A stretch of DNA of 5,918 bases, from NCBI GenBank assembly GCA_003645495.1, contig QNFK01000138.1:1-5918 (forward strand), in the 5' to 3' direction. Position 1 is the first letter of the stretch; every line of letters starts with the position of its first letter. The notes beneath the pieces were generated by a model. The model saw only the letters and a program-made list of their open reading frames with translations, was not told the DNA's origin and did no database searches. Both the position numbers and the translations under genes were made by a program. Positions 1 to 4,289 of this stretch are shown piece by piece. Origin of the DNA: Gammaproteobacteria bacterium. Its GTDB lineage: Bacteria > Pseudomonadota > Gammaproteobacteria > Steroidobacterales > Woeseiaceae.

Positions 1-27
1 CGTGATTGTGACGAGATCATTGCTCAT
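1..27 (-). CDS. 5' end of a divergent gene, possibly enoyl-CoA hydratase/isomerase family (partial)
   Basis: Read on the minus strand from 27, an ATG opens a frame encoding MSNDLVTIT that stays open to the window edge. An AGG lies about 8 nt upstream of the ATG, a weak but usable ribosome binding site. Short N-termini of this kind (M-S-x-D-L-V-x-I) are common in enoyl-CoA hydratase/isomerase proteins, where they lead into the first beta strand. Such an enzyme would fit beside an aldehyde dehydrogenase of the catabolic type found next door. Only nine codons are visible, so both the existence of the gene and the family are inference; it could equally be another protein or a chance ATG. Confidence 0.35.
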
Positions 28-158
28 TTTTGCTGCCTGGGTTTCGGGTTGGACAGCCCCGTCGAGCCTGGTTTCAATTACACCATCTCAGCGGCTGCGC
101 GGCGCGGCATTTAACGCATTTTTGTTGTTTTTCGGGCCCCAACAGAGCCGGATTGCGC

Positions 159-164
159 TATGAT
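159..164 (+). promoter_or_regulatory. Candidate -10 box (TATGAT) for the aldehyde dehydrogenase gene
   Basis: TATGAT matches the sigma-70 -10 consensus at five of six positions and sits 65 bp upstream of the ATG, which would give a leader of roughly 60 nt. The sequence 16-18 bp upstream is GC-rich and does not resemble TTGACA. The hexamer lies between the arms of a 5-bp inverted repeat (149-153 and 163-167), which could be a regulator half-site pair or chance. Confidence 0.25.
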
Positions 165-180
165 CCGCGGTCGCCCCTGT

Positions 181-201
181 CGATGCACGTCGCGATGCAC
201 G
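181..201. repeat. Tandem direct repeat CGATGCACG, 12-bp period
   Basis: CGATGCACG occurs at 181-189 and again, identically, at 193-201, separated by TCG. The repeat lies 15-35 bp upstream of the ribosome binding site of the aldehyde dehydrogenase gene, inside the presumed leader or promoter-proximal region. A period near one helical turn is compatible with a regulator site, but two copies of nine bases can also arise by chance or slippage. Confidence 0.4.
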
Positions 202-215
202 GTCGGAGCCAAATC

Positions 216-222
216 AAGAGGA
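216..222 (+). promoter_or_regulatory. Ribosome binding site fixing the aldehyde dehydrogenase start
   Basis: AAGAGGA ends 7 nt before the ATG at 230. This supports that codon over the in-frame ATG at 239, which would be 16 nt away. Confidence 0.7.
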
Positions 223-229
223 ATACCAA

Positions 230-1663
230 ATGCGTGACATGCTCAAATTCTATATCAATGGCGAATGGGTAGATCCTGTTACGGCGAACCCACACGATGT
301 CATTAATCCCGCAACTGAAGCGGTCTGTGGGCACATCAGCCTCGGCTCGGCAGCCGCTGTCGATGAGGCCGTTGCCGCCGCTTGCGGCGCAGCCGAAGAA
401 TTCGCGAAGACGACTCGCGAGGAACGTATAGCGCTGCTGGAGAAGATACTTGAGATTTACGCCACGCGGCATGACGAGATCGCAACCGCCATCATGGAAG
501 AAATGGGCGCCCCATGGAAGCTTGCGAAGTACGCACAGGCAGCCAGTGGCCCACAACACATCCAGGCGACGATTGATGTTCTGAAAACGTACGATTTCGA
601 AGAACAACACGGCACCACACAGATCGTTAAAGAACCCATCGGTGTCTGCGCATTAATTACACCCTGGAACTGGCCAATTAATCAGATCGCGGTCAAGGTA
701 GCGCCGGCGCTGGCCGCTGGTTGCACGATGGTGCTGAAACCCAGCGAAATCGCACCTTTTGATGCAATGATTTTTGCAGAAATTCTGCACGATGCCGGCG
801 TGCCGGCTGGTGTTTTCAACCTGGTTAACGGCGATGGGCCAACAGTTGGCGCGGCGTTGAGCGGCCATCCCGATGTCGCTATGGTTTCGTTCACAGGTTC
901 AACCCGCGCCGGTGTTGCCGTCGCCCAGAATGCCGCACCGACGGTCAAACGAGTGGCGCAGGAACTTGGCGGTAAATCTGCCAACATCATTCTGGATGAT
1001 GCCGATTTCGACAAGGCGGTCGCACGCGGTGCCGCCAATTGTTTTGACAACACAGGCCAGTCCTGCAACGCACCGACACGCATGCTGGTGCCCAAAGCGC
1101 GACTGGCGGAAGCAGCCGAAATCGCTGGCAAAAGGGCGGAGTCCACAACACCTGGCGACCCGCAGGGCGAAAACACACGAATGGGCCCGGTCGTCTCGGA
1201 AATGCAGTGGAACAAAATTCAGGACCTGATCCAGAAAGGCATCGATGAAGGAGCAACACTGGTTACCGGCGGAACCGGTCGGCCGGATGGTCTGGACAAA
1301 GGTTACTACGTCAAACCCACCGTCTTTTCCGATGCAAACAATGACATGATCATTGCCCGGGAAGAAATCTTTGGTCCGGTGCTGACTATTATTCCCTATG
1401 AGAATGAAGACGAGGCGGTGCGAATTGCAAACGACACACCGTATGGCCTTTCTGGCTATGTCTCCTCCGGCGATCTGCCGCGAGCCCGTGCAGTTGCGGC
1501 AAAATTACGCGCCGGCATGGTGCACATCAACGATGCATCACTGGACGTTCTGGCGCCTTTTGGCGGCTACAAGCAGTCTGGCAATGGCCGCGAATGGGGT
1601 GCGCATGGCATGGATGAGTTTCTCGAGGTCAAGTCTGTCTATGGATACCAGGCTACCGGATAA
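230..1663 (+). CDS. NAD(P)+-dependent aldehyde dehydrogenase (CddD-like branch of the ALDH superfamily)
   Basis: A 477-residue soluble enzyme predicted to oxidise an aldehyde to the carboxylic acid with NAD(P)+. It is full length for the ALDH superfamily and has the expected landmarks: TPWNWP with oxyanion-hole Asn147, LKPSE with cofactor-binding Lys170, the Rossmann FTGST turn (221-225), ELGGK with general base Glu245, GQSC with nucleophile Cys279, and EEIFGPV with Glu379 contacting nicotinamide ribose. The N-terminus (KFYINGEWVDP, then INPATE) and EMGAP at 91-95 look like the group containing Rhodococcus 6-oxolauric acid dehydrogenase CddD and many uncharacterised homologues. That assignment is from memory of family patterns, and the substrate cannot be read from sequence. 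It stands alone on the plus strand: 120 bp separate it from the next gene, and a putative acyl-CoA enzyme gene diverges upstream. All catalytic residues are present, with no sign of damage. Confidence 0.95.
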   Translation: MRDMLKFYINGEWVDPVTANPHDVINPATEAVCGHISLGSAAAVDEAVAAACGAAEEFAKTTREERIALLEKILEIYATRHDEIATAIMEEMGAPWKLAKYAQAASGPQHIQATIDVLKTYDFEEQHGTTQIVKEPIGVCALITPWNWPINQIAVKVAPALAAGCTMVLKPSEIAPFDAMIFAEILHDAGVPAGVFNLVNGDGPTVGAALSGHPDVAMVSFTGSTRAGVAVAQNAAPTVKRVAQELGGKSANIILDDADFDKAVARGAANCFDNTGQSCNAPTRMLVPKARLAEAAEIAGKRAESTTPGDPQGENTRMGPVVSEMQWNKIQDLIQKGIDEGATLVTGGTGRPDGLDKGYYVKPTVFSDANNDMIIAREEIFGPVLTIIPYENEDEAVRIANDTPYGLSGYVSSGDLPRARAVAAKLRAGMVHINDASLDVLAPFGGYKQSGNGREWGAHGMDEFLEVKSVYGYQATG

Positions 1664-1769
1664 TCCTGGAAACTTGATTTCAATACACACTGATAATTCA
1701 ACAAATTCATATAGATACGGTCTGATCTGCGGCGGTGAAACATGCGCGTGGAAAACTGGTCGTAATAGC

Positions 1770-1773
1770 AGGA
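1770..1773 (+). promoter_or_regulatory. Ribosome binding site supporting a GTG start for the lipoprotein
   Basis: AGGA lies 10 nt before the GTG at 1784 and 25 nt before the in-frame ATG at 1799. An in-frame TAG at 1766-1768 rules out any start further upstream, so GTG 1784 is preferred. The ATG at 1799 is the alternative and would leave a signal peptide of ordinary length. Confidence 0.5.
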
Positions 1774-1783
1774 CCCAAAAAAA

Positions 1784-3154
1784 GTGAACATCACCCGTAT
1801 GACAAAACCACTTCGCCGACTGATTACCTCCATTGCACTGATACTGTCCATAGCGATCAGTAGCGGCTGCTCCGAGAGCACGCGCGAACAACCGACCGGA
1901 AAAGGCGAGGTTCGCGGCATTAACTCCATCGTTGATGCGCCGGAATTATCGTTTCAAATCGAAGAACGCACCCAGGGAATAATTAGCTTCAGGGAAGCCA
2001 CCGGTTTAAACAATTGGGACGACCTTTCCTACAATTTTAATTTTGACCTGCTGCGGCCAGGCATCATCGACCCGGACAGAATTGCAACACAACTCATTGA
2101 TGTCATTGCTGACACCGAATACACCCTGATTCTGACCGGATCGCTGGACAATGCTTCGATTATCGTCTGGGAGGATCCGGATCGTGAATGGTCGGGAACA
2201 GAAACCGTGTGGGAGGCAATATTTACGCACCTGTCTCCGCAACTCGGCCAGGTTGATGTCTATTTTGCGGCGCCGGGAACCACACCTATTCTGGGTGGTT
2301 CAATAGGCACGCTGGTCAACGGCGAAAGACTGCCAATTATCGAATACGAGCAGGGCCAGTACGAACTTATCCTTACGCCACCTGGTGACCCGTCAACAAT
2401 CCTGTTTATATCCTCATCGATTACGGCAGTGCCGGAAAATCGGTCCATTTTCGCGATATTCGATCCCGACCCAACGCTTCCCGGACCGATACCGGTAAGC
2501 CTGATTGGGGAAAACGGCACATCCATAAATATTGCGGATCCCAATTTTTCCGCTACCGTCCGCCTGCTGCACGCGTCGTTCGCCACTGAAAATGTCGACG
2601 GCTATTTTAACCTGGACTTCAACAACCTGATCTTCCCGAACGTCGGCCATAAAGAAATTTCAGCATACGCAGACATAGCGAACGCTTTTACAAGCGTTAA
2701 CCTGACTGCGGTGGGCAACGCCGGCGCGGACATTCTCTCGGGCGATATCCTTACCGTGGCGGGGACAAAGCGTACGCTCGTCTTGGCGGGAGAACCTGGC
2801 AACGTTTTCTTCAACGTTTTGCTGGAGGACGGCCGGCCAGTATCGGCGTTCCCAATCATACGAGTCGCTAATTTTGCGCTCAATTATGATTTTGTGGATG
2901 TTTATATAGAAGAACCTGGCACCGATATTAACGACGCGCAGCCGCGCTTTTTCGCGCTAAGCACGCAACTGGACACCGGTTTTGTCCCGGCGATCGACGG
3001 GATACGCGAACTAACGATAACTGACGTCTTTTCGAAAGATGCCATCTCTGTACCGATCACACTGGACCTGAGTGCCGGGGATGTCATCAGTATCGGTATT
3101 TTCGATACCGTCGATCCACTCGTTATTGAGGCCTTTGTTTACGACGCCCAGTAG
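1784..3154 (+). CDS. DUF4397 domain-containing lipoprotein with four tandem beta modules
   Basis: A 456-residue predicted lipoprotein of unknown function. The N-terminus has a basic region (KPLRR, 8-12), a hydrophobic core (13-25) and a cleavage region SSGC with lipidated Cys29. Ser at -3 instead of Leu is atypical, so the lipobox is probable rather than certain. Ser30 at +2 would favour Lol sorting to the outer membrane. The mature chain reads as four modules of roughly 100 residues. Each opens with a strand like VRLLHAS followed about ten residues later by VDxY or its equivalent: VRGINS (43), AIFTHLS (145, VDVY 158-161), VRLLHAS (259, VDGY 271-274), IRVANFA (359, VDVY 371-374). Later strands resemble YTLILTG and RTLVLAG. 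This is the DUF4397 pattern, an immunoglobulin-like surface or periplasmic domain with no known activity. The gene is monocistronic as far as visible and converges on arsI, with 20 bp between stop codons. Confidence 0.8.
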   Translation: MNITRMTKPLRRLITSIALILSIAISSGCSESTREQPTGKGEVRGINSIVDAPELSFQIEERTQGIISFREATGLNNWDDLSYNFNFDLLRPGIIDPDRIATQLIDVIADTEYTLILTGSLDNASIIVWEDPDREWSGTETVWEAIFTHLSPQLGQVDVYFAAPGTTPILGGSIGTLVNGERLPIIEYEQGQYELILTPPGDPSTILFISSSITAVPENRSIFAIFDPDPTLPGPIPVSLIGENGTSINIADPNFSATVRLLHASFATENVDGYFNLDFNNLIFPNVGHKEISAYADIANAFTSVNLTAVGNAGADILSGDILTVAGTKRTLVLAGEPGNVFFNVLLEDGRPVSAFPIIRVANFALNYDFVDVYIEEPGTDINDAQPRFFALSTQLDTGFVPAIDGIRELTITDVFSKDAISVPITLDLSAGDVISIGIFDTVDPLVIEAFVYDAQ

Positions 3155-3174
3155 CGATCAGGCTGACCAGCAAG

Positions 3175-3657
3175 TCAGACACAACACCTTGTTGGACCAC
3201 TAGCATCCGCCTCACTCTTGCAGCACCCATGGGAGCCAGACGATTCAGTTGAGTGCGCGCTACTTTCCTCCAATACGAAATCAGTGCCGTAATGCGTTGT
3301 GTCACCATGTGTGACAAAAGCCTCCCAGGCGACATTATCCGGATCCCGTACCCAGGTTTTTGACGAGCGCGAATAACAGCATTCTACATCTGGTTGTTCC
3401 ACCGTTACCTGGCCGGCCAATAGCAGCCGTTCCTGAATTGCCGCCAACTCCTGCATATTGTCCATCTGCAAGCCCACATGACTGACGCCATTGCTACGCT
3501 CGCTTTTGTTGAGCGAAAAATTGATCCTGGGGTCATCGAGCATCCATTTCGCATAATCCTGCTTAAGTACGTCAGGCGCGGCAGCAAACAACGTCGTATA
3601 GAAGTTTACTGATCGTTGCAGGTCTGTCACCGCAATGCTCAGGTGGAATCGTTTCAT
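3175..3657 (-). CDS. arsI: ArsI/CadI-family C-As lyase (VOC dioxygenase)
   Basis: A 160-residue cytoplasmic protein of the vicinal-oxygen-chelate fold. ArsI enzymes use Fe(II) and O2 to cleave the carbon-arsenic bond of trivalent organoarsenicals such as methylarsenite or reduced roxarsone, giving arsenite. Visible landmarks are the opening MKRFHLSIAVTDL with metal ligand His5, the family block YAKWMLDDPRINFSL (35-49), His60 in VSHVGLQ, the vicinal pair Cys93-Cys94 in ECCYSRSSKTWV that binds the arsenical, and Glu112 in AWEAF as third metal ligand. The His/His/Glu triad and Cys pair match those described for Thermomonospora curvata ArsI. A tail with two more Cys pairs (145-146 and 158-159) is poorly conserved and may bind or pass on metalloid. 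The gene lies 31 bp downstream of arsR on the same strand, with a good GAGGGA ribosome binding site, so it is presumably co-transcribed and arsenic-induced. The main alternative is a cadmium-induced CadI-type protein of the same family. Confidence 0.88.
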   Translation of the reverse strand: MKRFHLSIAVTDLQRSVNFYTTLFAAAPDVLKQDYAKWMLDDPRINFSLNKSERSNGVSHVGLQMDNMQELAAIQERLLLAGQVTVEQPDVECCYSRSSKTWVRDPDNVAWEAFVTHGDTTHYGTDFVLEESSAHSTESSGSHGCCKSEADASGPTRCCV

Positions 3658-3665
3658 TATCGCAA

Positions 3666-3671
3666 TCCCTC
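3666..3671 (-). promoter_or_regulatory. Ribosome binding site of arsI
   Basis: On the minus strand GAGGGA lies 8 nt before the arsI ATG (3657). It falls within the 31 bp arsR-arsI gap, consistent with separate translation initiation on a shared message. Confidence 0.65.
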
Positions 3672-3688
3672 AATTCAGTTGGTTAGAG

Positions 3689-4039
3689 TCAGCTCTGGCC
3701 GGACACGCCTGCATTCGATCCGACTGCTTCCTCGTTCGGATGACAGACGCCCGCATTACCCGCGCAGCAATCATCCATTAGAAAAAAGACCAGTGACTTA
3801 ACCGTGTCGTAGTTAGCACTGTAAATTACCTGCCGGCCATCTCGCCGGCTGGTGATCAGCCCGGCTGAACTCAGTAGCTTGAGGTGGCTGGACATCGTGT
3901 TTTGGCGACTGCCGAGCGCGTCGGCAACGTCGCCCGCGGAAAGGCCGGTCGGACCTGCCTGGACCAGGACGCGAAACGCCCACAAGCGGGTTTCCTGGGA
4001 AAGTGCTGCAAATGTTTCTAGCGCGGAGTTTACATCCAT
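3689..4039 (-). CDS. arsR: ArsR/SmtB-family arsenic-responsive repressor
   Basis: A 116-residue winged helix-turn-helix regulator that represses in the metal-free state and releases DNA on binding trivalent arsenic. The N-terminal helix (ALETFAALSQETRLWAFRVLV, split around 6-26) and the recognition region GDVADALG...NTMSSHLKLLSSAGLI (36-62), followed by the wing R65-RDGRQVIY (66-73), are typical. The ELCVC arsenic site of the plasmid R773 ArsR is absent. Instead the C-terminus carries Cys91-Cys92 and Cys99 in DDCCAGNAGVC, like the C-terminal three-cysteine site known in Acidithiobacillus ferrooxidans ArsR. The start is fixed because an in-frame TAA lies at 4049-4051, three codons upstream. 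No Shine-Dalgarno sequence precedes the ATG, suggesting weak translation. It is first in a two-gene unit with arsI, and a perfect inverted repeat overlaps its start codon, pointing to autoregulation. Other thiophilic inducers such as antimonite or cadmium are possible. Confidence 0.93.
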   Translation of the reverse strand: MDVNSALETFAALSQETRLWAFRVLVQAGPTGLSAGDVADALGSRQNTMSSHLKLLSSAGLITSRRDGRQVIYSANYDTVKSLVFFLMDDCCAGNAGVCHPNEEAVGSNAGVSGQS

Positions 4040-4065
4040 ATATCGAGATTACTGGATATATGGAT
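4034..4065. promoter_or_regulatory. Probable ArsR operator: perfect 11-bp-arm inverted repeat
   Basis: ATCCATATATC (4034-4044) and its exact reverse complement GATATATGGAT (4055-4065) are separated by 10 bp. The left arm contains the arsR start codon (4037-4039 on the minus strand), and the right arm touches the candidate -10 box (4064-4069). A dimeric winged-helix repressor bound here would block both the polymerase site and the start region. That the repeat exists is directly seen; that ArsR binds it is inference from position and symmetry. Confidence 0.7.
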
Positions 4066-4091
4066 TATATGCAATACTGCGTTTTAACCAA
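4064..4091 (-). promoter_or_regulatory. Sigma-70-like promoter of arsR-arsI
   Basis: On the minus strand a perfect -10 hexamer TATAAT (4069-4064) follows a -35-like TTGGTT (4091-4086) after a 16 bp spacer. The -35 matches the consensus only in TTG. The transcription start would fall near 4057, inside the inverted repeat, leaving a leader of about 18 nt with no Shine-Dalgarno sequence before the arsR ATG. Confidence 0.6.
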
Positions 4092-4106
4092 TAAAGACCC
4101 GTGGGA

Positions 4107-4138
4107 GCGGCATGTGTACACGGATGTACTTATGTCGC
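4107..4138. repeat. Long hairpin in the left REP-like arm
   Basis: GCGGCATG (4107-4114) pairs with TATGTCGC (4131-4138) using two G-T wobbles. One T-T mismatch follows, then GTACA (4116-4120) pairs with TGTAC (4125-4129) around a CGGA tetraloop. There is no T-run on either side, so it is not a classical intrinsic terminator. Confidence 0.6.
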
Positions 4139-4159
4139 GGAGCGAGCTGTTTCTGGCAG

Positions 4160-4180
4160 AATTTTCCAGATTTGAAAATT
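4160..4180. repeat. Hairpin AATTTTC/GAAAATT
   Basis: Perfect 7-bp arms (4160-4166 and 4174-4180) with a 7-nt loop, in the centre of the REPIN-like element. A partly competing stem TCTGG/CCAGA (4152-4156 and 4166-4170) overlaps it. Confidence 0.5.
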
Positions 4181-4211
4181 CGCTCACAATAGAGACGGAA
4201 GCGCGTGAGCG
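4181..4211. repeat. Hairpin CGCTCAC/GTGAGCG
   Basis: Perfect 7-bp arms (4181-4187 and 4205-4211) with a 17-nt loop, directly abutting the preceding hairpin. Confidence 0.5.
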
Positions 4212-4218
4212 ACGTCGT

Positions 4219-4253
4219 CGCGATTGTTGGCATTGATCGCGGCAGGATGCCGC
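4219..4253. repeat. Alternative hairpins in the right REP-like arm
   Basis: CGCGAT (4219-4224) pairs with ATCGCG (4236-4241) across 11 nt. The overlapping GCGGCA (4239-4244) pairs with TGCCGC (4248-4253) around a GGA loop. The two stems share 4239-4241 and exclude each other. The second lies 37 bp beyond the stop codon of the diguanylate cyclase gene and could act at its mRNA 3' end, although no U-tract follows. Confidence 0.5.
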
Positions 4254-4289
4254 TCCCACGAGTCCAGCTCAAACCGAAGCAAAAGCAAA

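Larger units (their letters stand above)
28..229. other. Divergent intergenic region upstream of the aldehyde dehydrogenase gene
   Basis: About 200 bp without a convincing gene, between the putative left-edge gene and the aldehyde dehydrogenase. It contains a T-rich stretch (121-132), a GGGCCC palindrome (134-139), a small inverted repeat CGGAT/ATCCG (149-153 and 163-167) enclosing a -10-like TATGAT (159-164), and a tandem repeat at 181-201. No well-spaced -35 box accompanies the TATGAT, so an activator or an alternative sigma factor may be needed. A short plus-strand frame across this region (from 30) has no family resemblance and overlaps the dehydrogenase in another frame; I do not count it as a gene. 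Confidence 0.5.
4100..4260. repeat. 161-bp REPIN/MITE-like element with 14-bp terminal inverted repeats
   Basis: CGTGGGAGCGGCAT (4100-4113) is matched by its exact reverse complement at 4247-4260. The GTGGGAGCGGCAT core resembles REP sequences of Pseudomonas, Xanthomonadales and related genomes, where inverted pairs form REPINs mobilised by RAYT (TnpA-REP) transposases. The interior is full of stem-loops, listed separately, and holds no credible gene. No clear target-site duplication flanks it. It fills nearly the whole gap between the arsR promoter and the 3' end of the diguanylate cyclase gene, starting 8 bp beyond the arsR -35 box. It may also end transcription or stabilise mRNA 3' ends. 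The repeat structure is certain; the mobile-element interpretation is inference. Confidence 0.65.

Noticed and set aside
30..272. An 80-codon plus-strand open frame across the left intergenic region
   Set aside because: It overlaps the well-supported aldehyde dehydrogenase start in another frame and shows no family resemblance or ribosome binding site that I can see.
682..1215. A 177-codon minus-strand open frame inside the aldehyde dehydrogenase gene
   Set aside because: It has a Ser/Ala/Pro-rich composition typical of an antisense shadow, with no motif, and sits opposite the conserved catalytic core.
1648..1670. CCAGG/CCTGG inverted repeat around the aldehyde dehydrogenase stop codon as a terminator
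   Set aside because: Only five pairs, a 13-nt loop and no T-run follow; too weak to call.
1674..1716. Promoter for the lipoprotein gene from TTGATT (1674-1679) with GATAAT (1692-1697) or TATAGA (1710-1715)
   Set aside because: The spacings, 12 and 30 bp, are incompatible with a sigma-70 promoter; the stretch is AT-rich, but no pair of boxes fits.
3163..3178. CTGAC/GTCAG hairpin between the converging lipoprotein and arsI genes as a bidirectional terminator
   Set aside because: Five pairs without a T-tract on either strand. The position is right, but the signal is no better than chance.
4096..4265. Target-site duplication flanking the 161-bp element
   Set aside because: The flanking bases (AGACC on the left, AGTCC on the right) do not form a convincing direct repeat.
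4003..4272. Short open frames on both strands across the repeat element
   Set aside because: They are made of the inverted-repeat arms and arsR operator sequence; the translations are low-complexity and charged, and strong hairpins explain the region better.
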